A DNA stretch of 64,000 bases, taken from the NCBI RefSeq assembly GCF_000186865.1, contig NW_008705579.1, positions 62,001 to 126,000 on the forward strand, in the 5' to 3' direction. The notes under the pieces were generated by a model. It saw only the letters and a program-made list of their open reading frames with translations, was not told the origin of the DNA and did no database searches. The translations under genes and the position numbers were made by a program. The DNA is from Aureococcus anophagefferens (Eukaryota > Sar > Pelagophyceae > Pelagomonadales > Pelagomonadaceae). How positions within the stretch are numbered: the first letter of the stretch is position 1; every line of letters begins with the position of its first letter. Below, in pieces: positions 43,501 through 52,085 of this stretch.

Positions 43501-43510
43501 GGCGAGCTAG
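34537..43510 (+). CDS. Giant IQ-motif / WW-domain protein
   Basis: Exons 34537-42075 and 42287-43510; 2920 residues. Residues ~100-330 form a domain also found at the start of the neighbouring gene at 45013 (GIPAYDAARDKHC, FLWEGQNYLVRLA, VKRNPLLLDV). A possible ubiquitin-like segment lies near residue 1390 (LDDARRLIALEFDEEDVPP). Residues ~1690-1740 are a Lys/Glu tract. IQ motifs at ~2045-2115 (AIRIQALHRMRWQRADYL, AFRLQAWYRYCAISRDY) suggest calmodulin or myosin-light-chain binding. WW modules follow: NWEKRWDRDAGCWFYVN|LMTGEMSWEKP, split by the introner; FYMNPYTGQTSW; FYFWLNPITKRASW; and a weaker FYYNVMDQT. TPR-like helices (LARAERFYHRALGAL) lie between. I infer a large cytoskeletal or axoneme-like scaffold. 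Its stop codon overlaps that of the convergent GT31 gene by 4 bp. Confidence 0.8.
42084..42286 (+). mobile_element. Introner element (family 2, copy D), inverted relative
   Basis: A 203-bp element flanked by GTGAACCT duplications (42076-42083 and 42287-42294). Termini are CCGTGCCGAAACC and (inverted) CTGTGCCGAATTC. The intron is 42076-42286 (211 nt, phase 0): donor GT from the duplication, acceptor GGCACAG at the element end. It shares GTCCAAAAATCAGCCGAA and a CTTCAAYGTGAGYGT block with the reverse complement of family 1, so it is related but inserted in the opposite orientation. Confidence 0.9.
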
Positions 43511-44910
43511 CGCGTAACGAGGTCGAGGAGCGGCAGGGTCGCGTCGGGCGCGTAGGCGGGCCGGAACCCGAGGGTCCAGTCCCGCGGCGCGCGCGGCGCC
43601 GCGGCGTCGCAGACGCTCCGCAGCGCGGCCGCGATGGCCGCGCACTCGCCCGCGGGCAGGCGGAGCGCGGGCTGCGCGCAGGCCGCGCCCGCGGCGCGCG
43701 CCGCCGACGCCTCGCAGGCCGCGGCGGTCTCCCGGACGGGGTCCGCGAGCGTGAAGCGCACGGCCGCGCCGTCGACGTCCGCCTCGACGGCGAGGAGGTC
43801 GTCGACCCGGGACCAGGACGCGGGCGCGAGGCCCACGGGCGCGCCCCCGAGGGCCTCGCCGCTGTGGATGCGCTCGAACTCGGCGTCGGTCTGGACGCCG
43901 TTGACCGCGAGGGACCCGTGGCCGAGGCGCGCCGCGTGCGGCCCGCGCGACGGCAGGTCGTGGAACCGCGGCTCGTCCAAAAAGTCGACGGCGAGCGGGT
44001 GGAGCAGGAGCCCCAGGTACTGGTCGTCGCACCAGAAGGCGTCGCGCACCCAGCCGCCCTTGGCGCCCGCGGGCCGGCCGCTGCCGCCGTCGGCCGCGGA
44101 TCGAATCCCAAAGCCCACGGTGTCGTCCAAGACGGCGAGCGCCGCCGCGACGCGCCGGGGCAGGACGACGGCGAAGCCCCGCGGGTACGTCAGCCCCCGC
44201 AGCACCGTGGCGTTGGCGCTGAAGGCGCCGAGGACGCCGCGGTCGCCTCGCGGCTCGTAGAGCAGCGAGAAGCAGAGCCGGTCCGGGAACAGGTAGACGT
44301 CGTCCTCGACGCGCACGAAGTGCGTCGCGGGCGACGCCGCGAAGTAGCGCAGGGAATACAGCAGCTTCGCGCTCACGTTCGTCGCGGCGTCGACGAGGCC
44401 GGGCGCGCGGACGACGTCGCCGGCGGTCGCGTTCTCGGCTCTAAGAGCGTCTTCCGCCTCGAGCGGCGGGGCGCCGACGAAGAAGCGGACGGCGACGCTC
44501 GCGCGGCCGCCGCTCAGGCCGTGCGTCGCCGCCGCGCGCCGGCACCAGCTCCCGCGGATCGCCGCGCGGCGCCGCGCGTTCGTCGCCGCCGAAGGCACGG
44601 CGACGAGCGCGCGGACCGCGGCGCCGCGGAAGTCGCCGGGGCAGCCGGGCGCCGCCTCCGCCGGCGGCGCCAGGAGCTCGACGAGCAGCGCCGCGAGGCA
44701 GGAGCTCTCGCGGGGCGCCTCGGCGTCGCGGCACGCCGGCGACCCCGGCGCGAGGGCCAGCCCGTTGGCGCCGATCGTGTCCGCGGCGGCGCGCCAGACG
44801 TCGCCGCCGTCGACGGCGCCGGACCGCGCCTCGCCGTCGATGCGCACCTCGAGGATCCGCTCCGCTCTGATGCAGAGGAGCGCGAGGGCTGCCCATTGCG
44901 CGCGGCCCAT
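43507..44910 (-). CDS. GT31-family beta-1,3-galactosyltransferase-like
   Basis: 467 residues from ATG 44910. GT31 landmarks: ARRRAAIRGSWC (the R..IR.TW motif), VRFFVGA, SAKLLYSLRYFAASPATHFV followed by RVEDDVYLF (the DxD-like metal/UDP-sugar site), and TYPRGFAVVLPRRVAAAL. The N-terminus has a short hydrophobic stretch (WAALALLCIRAE) that could be a Golgi signal anchor or signal peptide. Family members extend glycans in the Golgi. The terminal TAG lies in a CTAG shared with the opposite gene's TAG. It is divergent from the EF-hand gene over 102 bp. Confidence 0.78.
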   Translation of the reverse strand: MGRAQWAALALLCIRAERILEVRIDGEARSGAVDGGDVWRAAADTIGANGLALAPGSPACRDAEAPRESSCLAALLVELLAPPAEAAPGCPGDFRGAAVRALVAVPSAATNARRRAAIRGSWCRRAAATHGLSGGRASVAVRFFVGAPPLEAEDALRAENATAGDVVRAPGLVDAATNVSAKLLYSLRYFAASPATHFVRVEDDVYLFPDRLCFSLLYEPRGDRGVLGAFSANATVLRGLTYPRGFAVVLPRRVAAALAVLDDTVGFGIRSAADGGSGRPAGAKGGWVRDAFWCDDQYLGLLLHPLAVDFLDEPRFHDLPSRGPHAARLGHGSLAVNGVQTDAEFERIHSGEALGGAPVGLAPASWSRVDDLLAVEADVDGAAVRFTLADPVRETAAACEASAARAAGAACAQPALRLPAGECAAIAAALRSVCDAAAPRAPRDWTLGFRPAYAPDATLPLLDLVTR

Positions 44911-45012
44911 CGTGCATCAAGCCAAAGAAGTCGGCATTGTAGACATTGTATCGTGTGTAGACAGCGCGCGTTGGAAGAGCTTGGGCTGTGTCCGGCAGCC
45001 CGGCGACCGACG
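44911..45012. promoter_or_regulatory. Divergent promoter region
   Basis: 102 bp separate the GT31 (-) and EF-hand-array (+) start codons. It contains an AT-richer block with a repeated element, TTGTAGACATTGTATCGTGT followed by GTAGACAG. No TATA box is evident. Confidence 0.4.
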
Positions 45013-48000
45013 ATGGACCCGGCGATGCGGGAGGCGACGGTCGCCGTGCAGACCGCGCGGCGCGGCCGGTCGCAGGAGAAGCAGATGACCATGGAGGCCA
45101 AGGAGAAGGGTTTCAACAACCGGGCCCCGCTCTGGGAGCGGCGCATCCCCGTCTACGACGCGCTGCGCGACCCCTACTGCCGCATGTTCCAGGGCCCCGA
45201 CGCCGCCGCGCCGCAGCTCCGGGCCGGCGGCGAGCCGGGCGACGACTTCGCCGGCGGCGGTGCGATCCCAGGCGCCGCGGGCTTCTCGTCCGTGGCCGCC
45301 GCGTTCGACTTCGAGCACCACGCGGGCACGGACCCGGCGAGCGAGCTGCTCGTATTAAAGGCGATCCTGAACCGGGAGGCGTTGCTGTCGCGGCTCGAGG
45401 TGCTGGCCGAGGATTTGGTGCGCCGCGCGCACCGCGCGTGGGCTTTACGGGAAGCGCCGCCGCCGCTCGACGCGCCGCAGCGGCGCGTGGCCGTGGACCT
45501 CATGTCCAAGCTCCGGGACGCGACGCTGGGCGTCTGCGAGGCCATCGCGCACTGGCGGTCCGCGTCGGCGGCGCTGGCCGCGGAGGTCGCGCGCGAGGAG
45601 AGCGGCTTCGCGCCGGAGAGCTACGAGACGGGCGGCTTGGAGCACGCGTTCCTATGGCACGGGCGCAACTACGCGCTGAAGATGGCCGTGTCCGACATGG
45701 ACTTTGTCGGCGCCATCGAGCCCCTCGCGGAGGCTTTGGGCGTCCCGTCGGCGAAGATGCGGCGGAACCCGCTGATGCTGCCGCGGACGTTGGACGAGGC
45801 GCGCGCGGACGGCGCCGGGTCGCCCCTCGGCGGCGCGCCCGAGGAGGACGAATTGGCGACGGACGCGCCCGAGGACCCGCGGCGGCGCGAGAAGCGGCGC
45901 TTGGAGGCGGCGGAGCGCCTCCTGCTCGACGAGGAGCGCCTCGAGGCCGCGCTGCGGCAGGAGATGGTCTTGGCGGGCGCGCCGCCGGAGGTCGTATCGG
46001 AGTCGCCGCCGCGGCGCGGGTCGCTGCCGGCGATCCCGGCCCAGGAGACGAGCCAGGGCGGCCACCTGCGGGGCATGGCGGCCTTCGCGGCGGGCGCGGT
46101 CGGCGAGACGACGTGGGCCGGCGGCGCGGTAGCCGCGCGCTTCGGCGCGCTGCCGCCCGGCCCGCCGGCGCCGGCGACGTTGAAATCCTCCGCCGACGCC
46201 GGCTGGGGCCCGCGGAAGCACGAGCTCGTCACCTGGTTCGACGAGGCCCAGGAGCAGCTGAAAAATTTACAGACCAAGGCCGCGTTCGGCGACGCGGGCC
46301 TCGCGCCCAAGACCCAGGCCCTCCTCCGCGCGGCCGCCTCGACGAAGCGCCGCGCCAAGCCCAAGCAGCTCAAGCCCCTCAAGGCGTCCGTCTCGACGCA
46401 GCCGTCCGTCGCGACCGCGGACAGCGGCCACCCGTACATCAAGGAGGCGACGTCCGCGAACTACAGCTTGGAGCGGTCCGCGCCCCACGCGGAGCCCAAG
46501 CCCATCAAGCGCAAGCCCCGGCGCGGCAAGAAGAAGGGCGTCGCCGCGGCGACGCCGACGAAGTTCCGCCCCGGCCGCGCGACGTTCGGCGACGATGTGG
46601 TCGCGGCGCCGTCGCCCGCGGGCTACCTCGCGTCCGCCGCGCCGTCGCCCGCGCGGGCCCCCGGCGCCACGCCGGCGGCGCTCGAGTGCGCGCGGGCCGC
46701 GCGCGACTTCGCGGAGACCGCCGCGGGCCACGTCCTCCCGTCGGACCTGTCCGTGCTCGCGGATCTCGACGCGCCGACCGAGGGCCTGGCGCTCATCGCC
46801 GCGGCGACGCTGACGTTGATCGACGGCGGCGAGGGCGTGCCCAGCGACGTGCGCTGGCCGACCTTCGTCGCCCTCGTCGACGGCGACGCGGCGGGCACGG
46901 CGTCGAAGCTGCGGTCGCTCGATCCCGAGAGCGTCGCGGCGTTCAAGCGCCGCGCGCTGCACCGCTTCCTCGACGCGGCGAACCGGGAGGCGCGCCACTG
47001 GAAGGCCCTACCGTCGCCGCCGGCCGTCGCCGCGGCGAAGAAGCTCGACGGCTGGGTCGGCTGCGCGCTCGCGGCCGCGGACGCGTGCGCCGCCGCCGTC
47101 GCCGCCGCGACGGGCGCGGAGCCGCCGGCCGAGTGCGACGAGGCCGCCGCCGACGCCCTGGACACGGCGGCGATCTGCTGCCGCCGGGCGCGCGGCGCGG
47201 CGCCGAAGCGCAAGAAGAAGAAGAAGGCGCCCGCGGGCGGCGGCGCCAAGGCGGGCGTCGACCTCAAGCGGCGCCACTCCGCGCGGCTCGCCAAGGACGA
47301 GATCCTCGTGACCGTGCTGCGCGAGGACCTGGGCCCGGACCCCGGCTCGACGTCTTCGGCGGACTCGCCCTGGCTCGTGACCATCTTCAAGCGCAAGGGC
47401 GGCGGCTTCGACCAGGGCGGGACAAGAGAGCGAAATTCCCAACTTCAAAGGCTCCGATCTCGGCCGTTTTCCACTCGTTTCGGCTGATTTTTGGACGAGC
47501 GATCATCTCTCGGAACGGTCTCGACGCATGGATGCCTTTTCCGGAACGCGCGCGCGCGGCACACTCACGTTGAAGCGACGTTGAATCACTCTTTTCCTGC
47601 CCAGGCTTCGAGGCGCGCGCGTACCACCCGGGCACGTCCGTGGAGTGCTCGCTGCGCGTCGCCGACGAGGAGGCGCCGCGGGGCTGCGACCTGCGGACCT
47701 GGGCCACGGACGGCCTACCCTTCGCGCTCGACATGTACCGCCGCGGCGGCTCGGAGCTGCCCCGGCTCCGCCTCGGCCCGCCGGGCGCCACGGGCAAGGG
47801 CAAGAAGACCAAGGGCGGCGCCAGGGGCGCCAAGCGGGGCAGCGCCGGCGGCGCCTACGCCGAGGCGAGCGACGCGGACCACGTGGAGCGCGCCATCGCG
47901 GCCATCTCCGCGGGGAAGGACGACGTCCGCGGGCTGCTCGCGCTGCTGCCCCAGGAGCTGTTGGACTACCTCGAGTCCGACGCCTTCGAGGAGGAGTGCT

Positions 48001-51000
48001 GGGCGCGCTACGACGCTTTGGACGCGGACGGCAACGGCACGCTGAGCGCCGACGAGCTCATCCCCGTCGTCGCGGAGTTGGCGGGCGCGCGCGACGAGCT
48101 GTCGGTGTCCGTCGCGCGCTGCGAGACGCTCGTGCGCACCTTCGACCGCGGCGACAAGGGCGCCGTGGACCGCGCGGAGTTCGCGACGCTCTGCCGCTAC
48201 GTCATCACGGTCGCGTTCCTGCGGTCGCGCGAGGCCGCGCGCGTCGACTCGATTCTGGGCGCGCTCCGCCACAAGGGCGACGTCGAGGCCATCTTCGACA
48301 AGCTCCCCGAGGGTTTAAGGGCGGAGCTGACGTCCGACGCCTTCCGCCGCAAGTCGCTCGAGCTTTTTGAAGCTTTGGACGCGGACGGCGACGGCGTGCT
48401 CCAGTCGTCGGAGCTCCCGCCCTTGGTCGCGGAGCTGAGCGGCACGCACGCGTCGGCCATCACGGCGGACCAGTGCGCGGAGCTCACGAAGCTCTACGCG
48501 ACGGGCGAGGGCGGCATCGACCGGGCCGACTTCGTGAACTTCGCGGCCTACGCGCGCATCGTCGCCTATTTGGAGAGTTTGAAGGACCAGCTCCGCGACG
48601 ACGACGAGCGCCGCGTCGAGTCGCTGCTGAACATGCTGCGCGCGGGCAAGGAGAACCTGGACGCCGTGCTGGACGCCCTGCCCGGCGACTTCGCGGCCTA
48701 CGTGACGTCCAACGAGTTCCTGGACGCCTGCATGGACCGCTTCGACGCGCTCGACGCGGACGGCAACGGGTCGCTGTCGCCGGACGAGCTCTGGCCCGTC
48801 GTCGTCGACATGTCCGGGGCCAACGACCTGACGAACATCACGCTGGACATGTGCGAGCGGCTGAGCCAGCTCTTCGACGAGGACGGCGACGGGACCATCG
48901 ACCGCGGCGAGTTCGTGCTCTTCAGGGCAGCACAAGAGAGCGAAATTCCCAACTTCAAAGGCTCCGATCTCGGCCATTTTCCACTCGTTTCGGCTGATTT
49001 TTGGACGAGCGATCATCTCTCGGAACGGTTTCGAAGCGTGGATGTGTTTTCCGTAACGCGCGGCGCGCGGAACACTCACGTTGAAGCGACGTTGAATCTC
49101 TCTTGTCCTGCCCAGGTGCTCTTCAGCCAGTTCGTCATGGCCGTCGACTTCCTCGAGACCGAGGCGAACCGGGCCGACGACACCGAGGCCGTCGAGGATC
49201 TTTTGGCGAAGCTCAAGGAGGGCCAGCGCTACCTCGCCGACGTTGTGGACGCGCTGCCGGACCAGCTGACGGGCTACCTCACGTCCGACGACTTCGTGGA
49301 CCGGTGCATGGCCGACTTCGACGCGCTCGACGCCGACGGCAACGGGTGCCTGACGCCCGACGAGCTCTGGCCCGTCATCGTGAATTTGGCGCAGACGCCC
49401 GACGACGTGAACATCACCATGGACCAGTGCGAGGACCTGAGCCGGACCTTCGACGCGAACGGCGACGGCGTCATCGACCGGGGCGAGTTCGTCGCGTTCT
49501 CCCAGTTCGTCATGGCCATGGACTACCTCGAGAACGAGGCCAACGCCGCCGAGGACACGATGCGCATCGAGGACCTGCTCGCGAAGCTCCGCGAGGGCCA
49601 GAAGTACCTCGGCGAGGTCGTCGCGTCGCTGCCCGACCAGCTCACGGAGTACCTGACGGGCGACGACTTCATCGAGCGGTGCATGGCGGAGTTCGACGCG
49701 CTGGACGCCGACGGCAACGGGTGCCTCACGCCCGACGAGCTCTGGCCTTTGATCGTGTCGCTCGCGCAGACGCCCGACGACGTCAACATCACCATGGAGC
49801 ACTGCGAGGCGCTGAGCCGCACCTTCGACGCGAACGGCGACGGCGTCATCGACCGGGGGGAGTTCGTCGCGTTCTCCCAGTTCGTCATGGCCATGAACTA
49901 CCTCGAGGACCAGCGGAACGCGGCGGCCGAGGACGACGACTTCCGCGTGGACGCGCTGCTGGCCCGGCTCCGCGAGGGCAAGGAGCACCTCGACGAGGTC
50001 ATCCGGGCCATGCCCGAGGACCTCGTGGCCTACCTGACGTCGACGGAGTTCGTCAACGGCTGCATGGCGCGCTTCGGGGAGCTCGACGCGGACGGCAACG
50101 GGCGCCTGACGCCCGACGAGCTCTGGCCGATTCTGGTGTCCCTCGCGGGGACGCGCGACGAGTTCTCCATCACGATGGACCACTGCGAGACGCTGGGCGC
50201 CTACTTCGACACGGACGGCGACGGGTCCATCGACCGGGGCGAGTTCGTCGCGTTCTCGCAGTTCGTCATGGCCATGAACTACCTCGAGATGGAGGCGGCG
50301 CAGCGGGCCCAGGCCGAGGAGCTCCGGCTCCGGGACGCGCGGGGCTTCGTCGCCTTCGTGCGGGAGCGCTGCGCGGACGTGCCCGCGCTGCTCTCGGACC
50401 TCCCGGAGGCGCTCGTGGGCTACCTCGGCAGCGACCAGTTCGCCGCCGAGGCCGCGGCCAAGTACGACGCCCTGGACGCCGACGGCAACGGCGCGCTGAC
50501 GCCCGACGAGCTCGCGCCGCTGATCGTGGACCTCGCGGCGAACGAGGCGAGCCTCCGGGACGTCGCCGTGAGCCTCGACGAGTGCCTCGAGTTCGCGGAT
50601 TTGTTCGACGGCGACGGCAAGGGCTACGTGACCCGCGGCGAGTTCGTCACGCTCTGCCAGTTCAGTTTCGGCGCCGCGTGGCTCAAGGGCGCGGAGGCCG
50701 CGCGCGTCGAAGAGACGCTGGCGACGCTCCGCGCGAACGCGCGCCGCGCGGACGAGCTGCTGCCCAAGCTCCCCGCGGAGGTGTCGGCCTACCTCACGTC
50801 CGACGCCTTCCGGGCCAAGTGCGACGCCGAGTTCGGCAAGCTCGACGCGGACGGCAACGGCGCGCTGTCGCCGGACGAGCTCTGGCCGTCCATCATGGAG
50901 CTCGCGGGTCTGAGAGATGATCTCGTGGTGGAGCCGGAGCACTGCGAGGACCTCGCGCGCATGTTCGACGCCGACGGCAACGGCGTGCTGGACCGCCGCG

Positions 51001-51947
51001 AGTTCTGCGACTTCGCGATCTTCGTCTTCGCGGTCAAGTACCTCGAGCAGCTCAAGGCCCAGCTCGACGCGGCGCTCGACGGCTCGAGCGCCGTGCGCAT
51101 GATCGACGCGGGGAAGCCGCGCAATCTGTACGCCGACAAGCGCCGCGTGTCCGCGCTGCTGTCGACCGTCGAGACGAACCTCGCGAACATCGGCTCGGTG
51201 ATCGCGGAGCTCCCGGCGGATTTGGTGGACTTTCTGTACGCGCCGTCGTTCAAGGAGGACGCCGAGGCCCAGTTCGACGCGCTCGACGCCGACGGGGCGG
51301 GCTTCCTGAAGCCGGACCAGCTCGCGCCCGTGATCGTGGCTTTGGCCCAGTCGCGCGACGATTTGGCCGTGGAGCCGCACCACTGCGAGCGGCTCTGCGC
51401 GAACTTCGCGACGACGAAGCCGGGGCTGGTCACCAAAGCGGAGTTCATCGGCATGTCCCAGTTCATCCTCGCGACGACGTACCTCTACGTCGCGGAATCC
51501 GCGCGCGTCGACGGCCTCCTCGACTCGCTCAAGGCGGGCAAGGGCGCGCTGGAGACGCTCATCCAGACGCTCCCCGAGGACTTGATGGACCGGCTGAGCG
51601 CCCAGGCCTTTGTGGAGGACTGCGACCTGCGCTTCGCGGCGCTCGACGCGGACGGCAACGGCACGCTGGACGCGAAGGAGTTGTTGCCCCTCGTCGTCGA
51701 GCTCACGCAGGCGCACCACGCCGTGTCCGTGACGCCGGACCACTGCGAGGCCCTCGTGGCCATCTTCGACACGGACGGCAACGGCGTCATCGACAAGAAG
51801 GAGTTCGTCGAGTTCACGCAGTACGTCGTCATCCACGCGCACGCGACGGCGACGCGGAACGACCTCGCGGCGACCTTCGACGACGCGGCCTTCGACGCGG
51901 CCGTCGACATCGTCGGCACCCACGACGTCGTGTCCAGCGACGAGTAG
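45013..51947 (+). CDS. Ten-repeat, twenty-EF-hand protein with two introner introns
   Basis: Exons 45013-47404, 47605-48914 and 49116-51947; 2177 residues. Residues ~40-330 carry the domain shared with the gene at 34537 (RIPVYDALRDPYC, FLWHGRNYALKMA, MRRNPLMLP). The middle is Lys/Ala/Pro-rich, then a beta-rich segment (DEILVTVLREDLG, PWLVTIFKRKGG|FEARAYHPG) is reconnected by splicing. From about 47900, ten ~120-residue units follow, each with a helix of the type LPxxLxxYLxSDxF, one EF-hand (ALDADGNGxLxPDEL) and a second EF-hand (FDxxGDGxIDRGEF). The second loops of units 1, 2 and 9 are degenerate. I infer a Ca2+-buffering or Ca2+-responsive scaffold. The intron phases (1 and 0) match exactly across both element insertions. 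Confidence 0.85.
47413..47604 (+). mobile_element. Introner element (family 1, copy A)
   Basis: A 192-bp element; duplications GCTTCGAC (47405-47412) and GCTTCGAG (47605-47612), 7 of 8 matching. Left end CAGGGCGGGACAAGAGAG; right end TTTTCCTGCCCAG. The intron is 47405-47604 (200 nt, phase 1): GC donor from the duplication, CAG acceptor from the element. It is the only join that connects the two large open frames of this gene. Confidence 0.92.
47900..51880 (+). repeat. Ten tandem ~360-440-bp EF-hand-pair coding repeats
   Basis: The ALDADGNG codons recur near 48013, 48374, 48757, 49323, 49695, 50079, 50468, 50838, 51280 and 51637. Units 3-6 are the most alike (CMAxFDALDADGNGCLTPDE), suggesting recent internal duplication; units 1, 2, 9 and 10 are more diverged. 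Confidence 0.9.
48923..49115 (+). mobile_element. Introner element (family 1, copy B), in-frame
   Basis: A 193-bp element; perfect duplications GTGCTCTT (48915-48922 and 49116-49123), matching for three further bases. The intron is 48915-49115 (201 nt, phase 0): GT donor from the duplication, CCCAG acceptor from the element. It sits inside an EF-hand unit; splicing gives IDRGEF|VLFSQFVMAV, matching sister repeats. Being a multiple of three and stop-free, retention would add 67 residues. About 93% identical by eye to copy A. Confidence 0.93.
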
Positions 51948-52085
51948 CGAGGTTGCGCGTAAGGGCTCTTGCTTGGACTTGTGTTTTTAGCTTCAACACG
52001 GCTTCAAGCAGAGCATCTGGGTCAGTGTTGCAGGCCGTCTCAGTTCGAAGCTGGGCGCGCGCGCCGGTCGAGTTTCGAGCCCACG

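Noticed and set aside
34471..47487. An apparently single open frame of over 4300 codons
   Set aside because: It reads through an introner at 42076-42286 and then through an Arg/Ala-rich shadow of another frame, and it spans the entire reverse GT31 gene. The real genes are 34537-43510 (spliced) and 45013-51947 (spliced).
48315..51923. A 1202-codon open frame on the minus strand
   Set aside because: It is the antisense of the EF-hand array. High GC and GAC/GTC-rich repeats keep it open; the residues are Arg/Val/Leu low-complexity with no domain.
51985..52030. CTTCAACACGGCTTCAA resembling the introner CTTCAAC...CTTCAA block
   Set aside because: The match is short, has no terminal inverted repeat or duplication, and continues differently; treated as chance.
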